From the NCBI RefSeq assembly GCF_026342835.1, contig NZ_JAPEMI010000001.1, positions 2,858,501-2,922,500 of the forward strand: 64,000 nt of DNA. Direction: 5' to 3'. Source of the stretch: Streptomyces sp. NBC_00154. GTDB lineage: Bacteria; Actinomycetota; Actinomycetes; Streptomycetales; Streptomycetaceae. Of this stretch, positions 15,510-23,849 are shown in pieces; position 1 is the stretch's first letter, and each line of letters opens with the position of its first letter. The translations under genes were made by a program, and so were the position numbers. The notes beneath the pieces are model-generated. The model searched no databases. It had not been told where the DNA came from and was given only the letters and a program-made list of their open reading frames with translations.

Positions 15510-15986
15510 ATGCCATGCAAAGATCACGCCTGGCGGCCGTCGAGTCGCACACTTGTTGCATGGGGGCTCGCTGTGGATGTCATCGGATGGACCGCGTCGG
15601 CCCTGTTTTGGCTCGTGACGTTCGTTCCTGGCATTGCCGCCATCTGCGTCGGATGGGTCCCCCCGTGGTTCAGGAAGACGGTTTCGTCAGCGCGACTTGG
15701 AGGCTGGGCGGACATCTGCGCAGGCGTCGGGGGCACGATCATCGTGGGTCCTGTGCACCGCCACTTGGAATCGACGCCAGTGGCAACTTTCGCCACAATC
15801 GTGGGCTTCTGCTTCCTCTTCAGTGCCTTCGGCCTCTACCGACGGTCCTACCGGCCGGAGCCATCGGGGGCAGCGGCATACCGGTACACAGCAGCCCCAG
15901 CCTTCCAAGCCGGTGCTGTACAGCAGCGAGATACAGCAACCACCGAGCCCACAACCGACACCCACCAGCCTCATACGCCCAACTGA
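15510..15986 (+). CDS. Membrane protein of unknown function
   Basis: 158 aa from the ATG at 15510 (GGCGGCAAGC upstream). Three hydrophobic segments: VAWGLAVDVIGWTASALFWL plus continuation, ICAGVGGTIIVGPV, and VATFATIVGFCFLFSAFGLY. The C-terminus is polar and Thr/Gln/Pro-rich. No family recognised. Confidence 0.6.
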   Translation: MPCKDHAWRPSSRTLVAWGLAVDVIGWTASALFWLVTFVPGIAAICVGWVPPWFRKTVSSARLGGWADICAGVGGTIIVGPVHRHLESTPVATFATIVGFCFLFSAFGLYRRSYRPEPSGAAAYRYTAAPAFQAGAVQQRDTATTEPTTDTHQPHTPN

Positions 15987-16144
15987 CGCAGTTGGCGGGC
16001 CCCTGTGACCGCCGTGCCCATAGTTCGCATCTAGGGGCTGTGGGCGCCCCGCATCCGTACTTGCGCGGGGAAGCCGGGGTTGTGTACGTCGACCCGCAAA
16101 GCCTCGTCCATCCGCCATCACTCGACGCGCAGCCGCCTGGGCAA

Positions 16145-16615
16145 TCAGTTCGCGGCCTTTGCAGGGAAGCGAACCAGGGGAACCGGCATCAGGCAGAGCG
16201 CGAAGACGACCTGCGCCAGGACTGGGACGAAGAGCAGCGCCACGAAGTTCTGGAAGAGCAGGAACCACGTGGGCAGGAGGAGCAGCCCCGCCAGACGGAT
16301 ACGGAATGCCGCCCCCTTGCGCTCGTTGAGCAGCCCGAACAGCAGGATTATCAGCAGCGAGGGGATACCCACAATCAGCCCCACCCAGGCAATGGAGTCG
16401 TCCCGCAAGTAGTAGACGGTGTCCTCCCAGTACGAGCGGGTGTGGGGCAGGTAGGACACAAGCTCGTGCTGGCGGGGAGCCGTCAGGGCATAAACGAGCC
16501 ATGCCGCCACCCAGGTCAGCAGATAGCGACCGGTGGCATCAGCGATGCACACGCCCACACGGCCGAGTCGGCGCCAGGGAGAGGTGATCACGGAGGGCAT
16601 AGCACATAGTGACAT
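16145..16615 (-). CDS. Four-helix membrane protein
   Basis: 156 aa (start 16615 or, five codons in, 16600). Hydrophobic segments: YLLTWVAAWLVYALTA, WVGLIVGIPSLLIILLFGLL, LAGLLLLPTWFLLFQNFVAL, and VLAQVVFALCLMPVPLV. No family recognised. A 14-bp palindrome lies immediately upstream and probably controls it. Confidence 0.7.
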   Translation of the reverse strand: MSLCAMPSVITSPWRRLGRVGVCIADATGRYLLTWVAAWLVYALTAPRQHELVSYLPHTRSYWEDTVYYLRDDSIAWVGLIVGIPSLLIILLFGLLNERKGAAFRIRLAGLLLLPTWFLLFQNFVALLFVPVLAQVVFALCLMPVPLVRFPAKAAN

Positions 16616-16620
16616 GTCTT

Positions 16621-16634
16621 TTGAACGCGTTCAA
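16621..16634. promoter_or_regulatory. Palindrome TTGAACGCGTTCAA
   Basis: A perfect 14-bp palindrome, 5 bp upstream of the first possible start of the membrane protein at 16145-16615. The form is typical of TetR-type operators. No regulator gene is adjacent, so a trans-acting repressor is inferred. Confidence 0.6.
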
Positions 16635-16831
16635 GAAGACCGAGGGGTAGGCCGAGCGGTGATCCGAGTCAAGGGTGCCCGCAGCCTCCGAGCGAGGCCG
16701 CACGCCGGCAGGTGGTGAAGAAGGCGATGGCCTCCGTGTGCGGTGGAGGCGTTGAACAACACCGTGGTGAACCATTGGCCAACGCCGTACGCTCCCTCTG
16801 ATCGATCAAAGACTCCCGTGGGGGGACATTC

Positions 16832-17611
16832 ATGCGCACAACCACGCGCCTTGGCCTGCTCGGTACCAGCGTCGCGCTGGTCGCCACCGCGATCGGCGCC
16901 ACCGCCGCCCAGGCGGAGGACGGCGGCGAGGGCAACATCACGATCGACAAGGTCGTCGTCAACGGCGGCAAGCCGGTCGTGGTTGGTACCACCAAGGTGG
17001 TGTCCGCCAAGGTCTCCGTGACCGCGTCGGACGATTCGGGCATCGCCGAGACCACGTACATCAGCGCCTTCGGTCCGAAGCCGAACTTCGCGCAGGTCTG
17101 GGACGACGAGATCACGTGCGTGAAGGCGAGCGCCACCACGTCGACCTGCACGGGCACGCTGACGTTCGACCCGCAGGCGTCGACCGGCTTCGTCGGCAAC
17201 AGCGCGGCGGCCACCTGGAACCTCGGCACGCTGGTCTCCGCCAATGACTACGACTACATCCACCGGGACGCGGCCACCACGTTCAAGGTGCAGCGCTACT
17301 CGCGGCTCACCACGAACGCCGCGCCCGAGCCCGTCAAGAAGGGCAAGACCATCACGGTCACCGGCCTGCTGTCCCGGGCCAACTGGGACACCAACAAGTA
17401 CATGGGCTACACGCAGCAGAAGGTGACGCTGCAGTACCGCAAGAAGACCTCCAGCACGTACACCGACGTCAAGACGGTCACGTCGTCCTCGACGGGCTCC
17501 CTGAAGACGACAGTCACCGCGTCCGCGGACGGATACTTCCGCTACAAGTTCGCCGGCACCTCGACCACCCCGGCCGTGACCTCCACCAGCGACTTCGTGG
17601 ACGTCCAGTAG
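16832..17611 (+). CDS. Secreted two-domain protein, paralogue 3 of 3
   Basis: 259 aa from the ATG at 16832 (GTGGGGGGA upstream). Signal peptide to about ATAAQA-ED. N-terminal domain: NITIDKVVVNGGKPVVVGTT, SDDSGIAETTYIS and a Cys pair (CVKASATTSTC). C-terminal domain from QRYSRLTTNAAPEPVKKG to SDFVDVQ. The C-terminal domain is close to paralogue 1 (shared TSSSTGSLKTT). Function unknown. This copy lacks the 15-bp terminal repeats seen in paralogue 2. Confidence 0.85.
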   Translation: MRTTTRLGLLGTSVALVATAIGATAAQAEDGGEGNITIDKVVVNGGKPVVVGTTKVVSAKVSVTASDDSGIAETTYISAFGPKPNFAQVWDDEITCVKASATTSTCTGTLTFDPQASTGFVGNSAAATWNLGTLVSANDYDYIHRDAATTFKVQRYSRLTTNAAPEPVKKGKTITVTGLLSRANWDTNKYMGYTQQKVTLQYRKKTSSTYTDVKTVTSSSTGSLKTTVTASADGYFRYKFAGTSTTPAVTSTSDFVDVQ

Positions 17612-17700
17612 CCACGTACCAAGGGCGTTTCTGACCGTTCTTGAAGCCGTCCGATGGCTGTCACCAACGGCCCGGCGAGACGGTCGGCGCCTCACGAAGC

Positions 17701-17753
17701 GACGGCAGGGCCGCGGCCTGGTGTCATTCATGCCAGGCGGCGGCCCTGCCGTC
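17701..17753. terminator. Long GC-rich hairpin
   Basis: GACGGCAGGGCCGC pairs with GCGGCCCTGCCGTC, with an inner CCTGG/CCAGG stem. It lies 90 nt past paralogue 3 and also at the 3' end of the minus-strand Ig-like remnant. Confidence 0.65.
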
Positions 17754-17978
17754 GCCATGCACGGGCAGGACACCCTCGGCGTCCCGCCCGTCCCCGATCC
17801 CGAGAGCCGCTTGTGCTCGCTGCAGCGCCTGAGGGTGCTGTCCTCGGCGGCCAGTGATCGGTGTGCAGGTCCACGTCCCGGCCGCGTCCACCGTCGCGGT
17901 GCAGACGATGCCGCCCGCGTCGGTCGGCCTTACCGCGCCCCCCGCCTCCCCGGTCCCGGCGAAAGCCGGAGTGCCGTC
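17724..17978 (-). pseudogene. Bacterial Ig-like repeat fragment of a surface protein
   Basis: 85 codons start DGTPAFAGTGEAGGAVRPTD, then AGGIVCTATVDAAGTWTCTP. This is the pattern of Ig-like repeats (G.G.PG..V.V.......C.A.VDA.GTWTCTP) in large Streptomyces surface or exported proteins. Only one repeat and a short non-homologous tail remain before the stop. It is the 3' end of a deleted gene. Confidence 0.55.
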
Positions 17979-18144
17979 GCGGAGAGTCCGGCTGTCCGCG
18001 GGTGTCGTCGGCCAACCCCAACGCGATCTGCTGGGGTTCCTGCCCCGGAATTGCGGTCTCCTTCGTTCTCCTCGGCACCTCCAGCGTAGCGTTCACTTTC
18101 ATTCTATTGCAACGAACGAACAGCAAGCGTTGCGTTAGATCTGA

Positions 18145-18162
18145 AACCGTTGCAACGATTTA
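18145..18162. promoter_or_regulatory. Palindromic site upstream of the DUF4097-ABC operon
   Basis: AAACCGTTGCAACGATTT has a perfect core CGTTGCAACG and near-symmetric AAA/TTT flanks. TTGCAACGA also occurs 43 bp earlier (18107-18115). The site lies about 110 bp before the ATG at 18273. It is a plausible TetR or MarR operator; no regulator gene is present next to it. Confidence 0.45.
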
Positions 18163-18272
18163 ACGGCTTCTACCTGCACTGATTGCAATAATGCGCAACG
18201 CGTCTATTGAGGGATCCTTGAACGCAACGTAGCTTTTCCTTCATCGGAAACACCGATCCGAAGGAGAGCACG

Positions 18273-18941
18273 ATGCAGAAGTTCGACACCCCCGCCCCGA
18301 TCTCCGCCATCCTCGACGTCCCTGCGGGACGCATCCGGTTCATCGCCGCCGATCGGGCCGACACCGCGGTCGAGATCCTGCCCGCGGACGCCTCGAAGGG
18401 CCGCGACGTGAAGGCTGCGGAGCAGATCACGGTCGAATACGGCGACGGCGTCCTGCGGGTCGAGGCCTCACCGGCGAAGAACCGGATCCTCGGCAGCTCC
18501 GGATCCGTCGAGGTGACCATCCAGCTGCCCGTCGGCTCCCGCATCGAGGCGAAGGCGGCCAGCGCCGAGTTCCGGGGCGTCGGACGACTCGGCGACGTCG
18601 GCTTCGAGGGCGCGCAGGGCTCGGTCAAGCTCGACGAGACCGCGAACGCCCGCCTCACCCTCCTCGCCGGTGACGTCTCGGTCGGCCGCCTGGGCGGCCC
18701 CGCGGAGATCAGGACCAAGAAGGGCGACATCCGGATCGCCGAGGCCGTGCGCGGCACGGTCGTGCTGCACACCGAGGCCGGTGAGGTGTCGGTCGGCGCC
18801 GCCCGCGGGGTCTCCGCCTCCCTGGACGCCGGCACCACCTACGGCCGGATCCACAACGCGCTCAAGAACACCGACGGCGCCGCCGGCCTGAACATCCACG
18901 CGACCACCGCCTACGGCGACATCGTCGCCCGCAGCCTCTAA
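18273..18941 (+). CDS. DUF4097 beta-repeat protein
   Basis: 222 aa with no signal peptide: MQKFDTPAPISAILDVPAGR, then repeated short beta units such as GDVSVGRLGGPAEIRTKKGD, IRIAEAVRGTVVLHTEAGEV and TTAYGDIVARSL. This is the DUF4097 (adhesin-like beta-helix) family, often encoded with DrrAB-type exporters in actinobacteria. AAGGAGAGCACG precedes the ATG. It is 13 nt upstream of the ABC ATPase gene. Role unknown; it could sense or scaffold the transporter. Confidence 0.85.
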   Translation: MQKFDTPAPISAILDVPAGRIRFIAADRADTAVEILPADASKGRDVKAAEQITVEYGDGVLRVEASPAKNRILGSSGSVEVTIQLPVGSRIEAKAASAEFRGVGRLGDVGFEGAQGSVKLDETANARLTLLAGDVSVGRLGGPAEIRTKKGDIRIAEAVRGTVVLHTEAGEVSVGAARGVSASLDAGTTYGRIHNALKNTDGAAGLNIHATTAYGDIVARSL

Positions 18942-18954
18942 AGGAGCACCGATC

Positions 18955-19908
18955 ATGACCAACCCGGCCATCGCGGCGAACGGTCTGCGCAAGTCCTACG
19001 GCGACAAGGTCGTGCTCGACGGCATCGACCTGACGGTGCCGGCCGGCACTGTCTTCTCCCTGCTCGGCCCGAACGGCGCAGGCAAGACCACCGCCGTCAA
19101 GATCCTCTCCACCCTCATCACCGCCGACGCCGGCGAGATCCGCGTCGGCGGCCACGACCTGACCACCGACCCACAGGCCGTACGCGCCGCGATCGGCGTC
19201 ACCGGGCAGTTCTCCGCCGTCGACGGCCTGATCACCGGCGAGGAGAACATGCTCCTCATGGCCGACCTGCACCACCTCTCCCGCAGCGAGGGCCGCCGCA
19301 CCGCCACCGAACTCCTTCAGCGCTTCGACCTGGTGGACGCCGCGAAGAAGCCCGCCTCCACCTACTCCGGCGGCATGAAGCGCCGCCTCGACATCGCCAT
19401 GACCCTGGTCGGCGACCCGCGGATCATCTTCCTCGACGAACCCACCACCGGCCTCGACCCCCGCTCCCGCCACAACATGTGGCAGATCATCCGCGAACTC
19501 GTCACCGGCGGCGTCACCGTCTTCCTCACCACCCAGTACCTGGAGGAGGCCGACGAGCTCGCCGACCGCATCGCGGTACTGAACGACGGCAAGATCGCCG
19601 CCGAGGGGAGCGCCGACGAGCTGAAGCGGCTGATCCCCGGCGGACACGTCCGGCTCCGCTTCACCGACCCGTCCGCCTACCAGACCGCCGCCTCCGCACT
19701 GCGCGAAGTCACCCGGGACGACGAGGCACTGTCCCTGACCATCCCCAGCGGCGGCAGCCAGCGCGAGCTGCGCTCCATCCTCGACTGGCTGGACTCCACC
19801 GGCATCGAGGCCGACGAACTGACCGTGCACACCCCCGACCTCGACGACGTGTTCTTCGCCCTGACCAGCTCCAGCGTCCCCGACCAGCCCAAGGAGACTG
19901 TCCGATGA
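18955..19908 (+). CDS. DrrA-type ABC transporter ATP-binding protein
   Basis: 317 aa. Walker A GPNGAGKTT (about 40-48), signature YSGGMKRRLD, Walker B IIFLDEPTTGLDP, followed by the switch region VFLTTQYLEEADELADR. The C-terminal extension (about 230-315) is typical of DrrA daunorubicin-resistance-like exporters. AAAGGAGC lies upstream of the ATG. Its stop overlaps the permease start (ATGA). It powers export of an unknown hydrophobic compound or drug. Confidence 0.95.
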   Translation: MTNPAIAANGLRKSYGDKVVLDGIDLTVPAGTVFSLLGPNGAGKTTAVKILSTLITADAGEIRVGGHDLTTDPQAVRAAIGVTGQFSAVDGLITGEENMLLMADLHHLSRSEGRRTATELLQRFDLVDAAKKPASTYSGGMKRRLDIAMTLVGDPRIIFLDEPTTGLDPRSRHNMWQIIRELVTGGVTVFLTTQYLEEADELADRIAVLNDGKIAAEGSADELKRLIPGGHVRLRFTDPSAYQTAASALREVTRDDEALSLTIPSGGSQRELRSILDWLDSTGIEADELTVHTPDLDDVFFALTSSSVPDQPKETVR

Positions 19909-20690
19909 GCGCCCTCTCCCTCGCCGTCCGCGACTCGAACACGATGCTGCGGCGCAACCTGCTGCACGCCCGGCGCTACCCGTCCCTCACCCTGAACCTG
20001 CTGCTCACCCCGGTCATGCTGCTCCTGCTCTTCGTCTACATCTTCGGAGACGTGATGAGCGCGGGCATCGGCGGCACCGACCGCTCCGACTACATCGCCT
20101 ACATCGTCCCCGGCATCCTGATGATGACCATCGGCGGCACCGTGATCGGCACCGCGGTCTCCGTCTCCACCGACATGAACGAGGGCATCATCGCCCGCTT
20201 CCGCACACTGGCGATCCACCGCGGCTCCGTACTCATCGGACACGTCGTCGGAAGCCTGCTGCAGTGCATCGCCAGCGTGATCCTCGTCGGCGCCGTCGCC
20301 GTCGCCATCGGCTTCCGCTCCACAGGCGCCACACCCCTGGAGTGGCTGGCAGCCCTCGGGCTGCTCGCACTGTTCTCCCTGGCACTCACCTGGATCGCGG
20401 TCGGAATGGGCATGGCCAGCCCCAACGCCGAAGCCGCCGCCAACAGCGCACAGCCGCTCATCCTCCTCCCGCTCATCTCCAGCGCCTTCATCCCGGCCGA
20501 CACCATGCCCGGCTGGTTCCAGCCCATCGCCGAATACCAGCCCTTCACCCCCGCCATCGAAACCCTGCGCGGCCTGCTCCTCGGCACCGAGATCGGCAAC
20601 AACGGATGGATCACCATCGCCTGGTGCATCGGCCTGGCCGCGCTCGGCTACCGCTGGTCGACGGCAGCGTTCAACCGCGACCCGAAGTAA
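19905..20690 (+). CDS. DrrB-type ABC-2 permease
   Basis: 261 aa with six membrane segments and the ABC-2 pattern: N-terminal RDSNTMLRRNLLHARRYPSL, then MLLLLFVYIFGDV, DYIAYIVPGILMMTIGGTVI, and a conserved ...SSAFIPADTMPGWFQPIAEY before the last loop. Translationally coupled to the ATPase. Forms the membrane part of the exporter. Confidence 0.95.
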   Translation: MSALSLAVRDSNTMLRRNLLHARRYPSLTLNLLLTPVMLLLLFVYIFGDVMSAGIGGTDRSDYIAYIVPGILMMTIGGTVIGTAVSVSTDMNEGIIARFRTLAIHRGSVLIGHVVGSLLQCIASVILVGAVAVAIGFRSTGATPLEWLAALGLLALFSLALTWIAVGMGMASPNAEAAANSAQPLILLPLISSAFIPADTMPGWFQPIAEYQPFTPAIETLRGLLLGTEIGNNGWITIAWCIGLAALGYRWSTAAFNRDPK

Positions 20691-20736
20691 CCGCCATGAC
20701 AACGCGGGCCGCCTCCCGCAACTCGCCCCGCCCCAG

Positions 20737-20773
20737 GGCGGCGTACTCCGACACCGCGTCGGAGTACGCCGCC
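20737..20773 (+). terminator. Strong terminator of the DUF4097-drrAB operon
   Basis: A perfect 16-bp stem (GGCGGCGTACTCCGAC with GTCGGAGTACGCCGCC) and a 5-nt loop lie 46 nt after the permease stop. Confidence 0.75.
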
Positions 20774-20930
20774 CCGTCGGCATCCTCAGCCGCCCGCCGA
20801 GCCCGGACCGCAGACATCGTCGGCTGGAACTCCCTTAGCACGCCGAAGCGTTCGGTCCGCGCGAGCAACCGCACTGCGCAATGATCGCCGCCGGCAGGGC
20901 CTGCCCACGGCGAGCCCGTGCAGGTGCGAA

Positions 20931-21551
20931 TCAGCGAGAGACTATGGCTGCCGAGATCATCATGGGACCGACGATCAGAAGCACCGATCTTTCCAGGCTG
21001 AGAAGAGATCGTAGGACCGACAGCACGCGGGGAAGTGGCCTGATGCCAAGGTCCGCCAGGGCCAGCCGGGTAACGTGCACCGGCTGCGCATAAGGCACCT
21101 TCTGCGGCCGTTCCCACGCGTACCACCGTACGAGCTGATGTCCCTTGGCGTCGGAGTCGTCGGTGAAGATCAGGCGGGTACCCGAGACGTCGGTGATGAT
21201 GATGTGCATCGTGGAACCCCCGCGGTAGACCTCTTTCCAGGTCCGCACTCTCCGCAGGGCATGCAGGTCGATCGTGCGATGTCCGGTCCACGTTCGCGCG
21301 GTGAGGAACCGTGAGTCAGGTCCATGCCTGCGCCATGGTTTCCGAGCGACGCGCAGGTAAGGCAGAGCATGGCAACCGAAACCCGCCATGACACCCGTTG
21401 TCATCATAATCGGGGAAGCGTCTGAGAGGGGAGCTGCCAGCGCGGCCGGAATCACCATGACCACTGCCAGGCCGGCGACGATGGCGGCCGTCAGGACGCG
21501 GACTCGTCGAAGCGTGCAGCATCGTGAGGTTGAGCAGGATGGCGCTGGCAT
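20931..21551 (-). CDS. Membrane protein of unknown function
   Basis: 206 aa from the ATG at 21551 (GCAGGACAG upstream). Two membrane segments near the N-terminus (VLTAAIVAGLAVVMVIPAAL; ASPIMMTTGVMAGFGC), a soluble middle with TMHIIITDVSGTRLIFTDDS, and a C-terminal hydrophobic segment (VLLIVGPMMISAAIVS). The arrangement resembles small membrane proteins with a PH-like soluble domain. It is transcribed away from the SDP-like operon. Confidence 0.6.
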   Translation of the reverse strand: MPAPSCSTSRCCTLRRVRVLTAAIVAGLAVVMVIPAALAAPLSDASPIMMTTGVMAGFGCHALPYLRVARKPWRRHGPDSRFLTARTWTGHRTIDLHALRRVRTWKEVYRGGSTMHIIITDVSGTRLIFTDDSDAKGHQLVRWYAWERPQKVPYAQPVHVTRLALADLGIRPLPRVLSVLRSLLSLERSVLLIVGPMMISAAIVSR

Positions 21552-21754
21552 GAAGCTGTCCTGCACCGTGCAACATGTTGACACCGAAGTCTCTTTATCG
21601 GACGCCCTGCCGCTGGCATTGTTTTCCCCGCAAGCACGGTCCGGTGAATTCGGGGGAATTAATGACCGCCAATGCCAGGCGCACTTCACAACGCGTCATC
21701 CAGTTTGTCGCACCGTCTTTCTTGGCCAAAATTCCCTCGTTCGCCGCACGGTCC

Positions 21755-21769
21755 GTTCACCCGGTGAAC
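21755..21769. promoter_or_regulatory. Inverted repeat GTTCACC-C-GGTGAAC
   Basis: A perfect 7-bp inverted repeat with a 1-bp centre, 43 nt before the ATG of the small secreted protein. It lies in the 261-bp gap between divergent genes and is the clearest operator candidate for the operon. Confidence 0.5.
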
Positions 21770-21812
21770 GGGTGGCAGTGATCCGGACCGTAGAGAGAGA
21801 ACAGGGGAGAAC

Positions 21813-22139
21813 ATGAAGAAGGCAATCGCTGCTGCCGGTATCGCACTCGGTGGCGCGGCTCTGGTGCTGTCCGTCCAGGGCTCGGCCCAGGCCGCTCCCG
21901 CGGCACCGGTTCTGCAGCAGGCGTCCGTCACCAAGGGTGGCCCCGAGGCCGCTCCCATGTGGATCGGATCCGTCGCCAAGATCGCCCAGAAGGCGTACGT
22001 GCACGGCAAGGCGGCCGCCGGCACTACCGCCCTCCGCAACCAGGTCGGCAACATGACGAAGATCGCCAGCCTTGGCTCAGCCCCCAAGGACGGCGTCGGC
22101 GCCGGCACCCGATCGGCAGAGACGATCTTCGACAAGTGA
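21813..22139 (+). CDS. Small secreted protein at the head of an SDP-like operon
   Basis: 108 aa from the ATG at 21813 (AGGGGAG upstream). A signal peptide MKKAIAAAGIALGGAALVLS... is cleaved near AQA-AP. The mature part is about 80 aa, with an amphipathic stretch (MWIGSVAKIAQKAYVHGKAA, then TALRNQVGNMTKIASLG) and a conserved-looking tail GAGTRSAETIFDK. It has no cysteine, so it is not like Bacillus SdpC in sequence. Its stop overlaps the next start by one base. By position it is the candidate exported peptide precursor of the SdpA/SdpB-like pair; its activity is unknown. Confidence 0.8.
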   Translation: MKKAIAAAGIALGGAALVLSVQGSAQAAPAAPVLQQASVTKGGPEAAPMWIGSVAKIAQKAYVHGKAAAGTTALRNQVGNMTKIASLGSAPKDGVGAGTRSAETIFDK

Positions 22140-22774
22140 TGGCACACCGCATGACCAGGAGGGCGGTGCTGCTTGTCGGCGCCGCCCTCCTGGGCCTTCA
22201 TTTCCTCCTCGCCGCCTTCTCGCAGAGCCCGTACACCCCGATAAAACTGCGTTATTACGACAAGGTGAGCGACTATCTGGACCCCTATTTCGCACAGAAC
22301 TGGATGCTCTTCGCACCCGACCCGCTCGCGGACGACCGCGGAATTCTCGCCCGGGCGAAATGTGCGGACGGCCGGGTCACCGAGTACTACGACGTGACGT
22401 CGCCGTACATTCACGCCGCGCAGGACAGCCGTTTCTTCCCCTCCCGTATGTCACGGCTGGTCGGCAGCAGCCTGCAGTCCCTCTACAACTCGGACCCGCT
22501 GCTCGACCGGCTGCGCAAGTCGGAGAAGGAGAAGGAGAAGCCGGTTCTTCCCCTCATGCCGTACGAGAAGAGCTCACGCGAGGACGCCGTCCGCTTCCTC
22601 TCCCGGTACTCCATGACGCAGATGCCTCAGGCGTGCGGAGGCGATCCCCGGAGCATCCAGATCCGCATGTACGTAAGGGAGTTGCCGCCCTGGTCGAAGC
22701 GCGACGACCCGAGCGCGAAGGACAGGATCAGCGTGCAGGACTTCGACTGGCAGAAGGCAGGTGACCTGCGATGA
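22139..22774 (+). CDS. SdpA-like (DUF5819) membrane-anchored protein
   Basis: 211 aa from the ATG at 22139. One N-terminal membrane anchor (RAVLLVGAALLGLHFLLAAF) is followed by the family hallmark QNWMLFAPDP, then a soluble domain with a Lys/Glu-rich insert and the final VQDFDWQKAG. DUF5819/SdpA proteins cooperate with an HTTM protein. In Bacillus SDP, SdpA and SdpB are needed to mature the SdpC toxin. It is coupled to both neighbours by stop/start overlaps. Confidence 0.8.
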   Translation: MAHRMTRRAVLLVGAALLGLHFLLAAFSQSPYTPIKLRYYDKVSDYLDPYFAQNWMLFAPDPLADDRGILARAKCADGRVTEYYDVTSPYIHAAQDSRFFPSRMSRLVGSSLQSLYNSDPLLDRLRKSEKEKEKPVLPLMPYEKSSREDAVRFLSRYSMTQMPQACGGDPRSIQIRMYVRELPPWSKRDDPSAKDRISVQDFDWQKAGDLR

Positions 22775-23778
22775 GCAACTCCGTCCCGCTGCTGGACAGA
22801 TGGAGCAGCCACCCGGTGAGCGTGCTGGGCGTGTCCGGCACGCGGGCGCTGATCGGCTTTGTCGGGCTCATGTTCTACGTCAGCCAGTACAGCGACCGCG
22901 GGTATCTCTTCGGGCCGGACGGCGTGTTCCCGTGGAAGGACTTCCTGGCCGCCCTCGACCGGGACGGCACCTTCAGCCTGTACGCGCTCAGCAGTTCGGC
23001 GTCCTGGTTCGAACTCGTCTTCCACGTCGGCATGCTGAGCGCGCTGGCCGTCACCTTCGGCGTGGGCGGCCGTCCGGTGCTCGTCATGCACTGGGTACTG
23101 CTGTGGTCCGTCTACCAGCGTCAGCCACTCATCCTCGACGGCGGCGACAATCTCGCCTACCTCGTGATCCCGATGCTCGTTCCGACCCGGTGCTACGACC
23201 GGCTCTCGCTCTCGCCGGGACTCACCGGGCGCTGGACCCGTCGGATGCCCGAAGGCCTCGGCGCACTGCAGGCCCCGCTTCACAATCTCGGCGTACTCGC
23301 CATCGCCACCCAGATCTGTCTGGTGTACGTCACCAGCGGTCTGTACAAGGTGCAGGGCAAGCTGTGGCAGGACGGAACTGCGCTCTTCTACATCATGCGC
23401 ATTCCCGAATTCTCCCTGCCCGGCGTGTCCGACCTGGTCTACGGCAACGACATGCTGGTCTTCGTCGGCACCTACTCGACCACCTTCTTCCTGGTGTACT
23501 TCCCGCTCGGCATCCTGGTGCCCCGGCTGCGCCCATGGGCCGCCGTTGCGTCCATCGGATTCCATGTCTCCATCGGATTCTTCATGGGACTCACCGGCTT
23601 CGCCCTGACGATGGTGGCGTGTGACCTCATCTTCCTGAGTCGGCCACTCGGAGAGGGTGTGGCCTTCGTGACCCGCGCCACGGCCCGGATCGAGCGGTCC
23701 CTGCGTGAAAGGCTGCGGCGGCCGGAAAAGGACGCCTGCAATACGACCGCCCGCGGGGCGGTGGAAAATACTGGCTGA
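22771..23778 (+). CDS. SdpB-like HTTM-domain membrane protein
   Basis: 335 aa. The HTTM pattern is clear: SGTRALIGFVGLMFYVSQYS, GYLFGPDGVFPWKDF, WVLLWSVYQRQPLILDGGDN, then TSGLYKVQGKLWQDGTALFY and FHVSIGFFMGLTGFALTMVA. About seven membrane segments. HTTM proteins are related to vitamin-K-dependent carboxylase; SdpB belongs here. ATGA overlap with the SdpA-like gene. The expected role is maturation or export of the small secreted protein, by analogy. Confidence 0.85.
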   Translation: MSNSVPLLDRWSSHPVSVLGVSGTRALIGFVGLMFYVSQYSDRGYLFGPDGVFPWKDFLAALDRDGTFSLYALSSSASWFELVFHVGMLSALAVTFGVGGRPVLVMHWVLLWSVYQRQPLILDGGDNLAYLVIPMLVPTRCYDRLSLSPGLTGRWTRRMPEGLGALQAPLHNLGVLAIATQICLVYVTSGLYKVQGKLWQDGTALFYIMRIPEFSLPGVSDLVYGNDMLVFVGTYSTTFFLVYFPLGILVPRLRPWAAVASIGFHVSIGFFMGLTGFALTMVACDLIFLSRPLGEGVAFVTRATARIERSLRERLRRPEKDACNTTARGAVENTG

Positions 23779-23849
23779 TCGTCAGGCCGGTTCCCTGAGA
23801 ATGCATTTCAGATCGAACCCATGGCAATACGCGAACGGTGGAGTCAACT

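Noticed and set aside
18862..19830. 322-aa minus-strand ORF
   Set aside because: Shadow of the DrrA ATPase, which has all ABC motifs on the plus strand.
20671..21291. Minus-strand ORF after the drrAB operon
   Set aside because: It crosses the perfect terminator hairpin and part of another minus-strand gene; no domain is visible.
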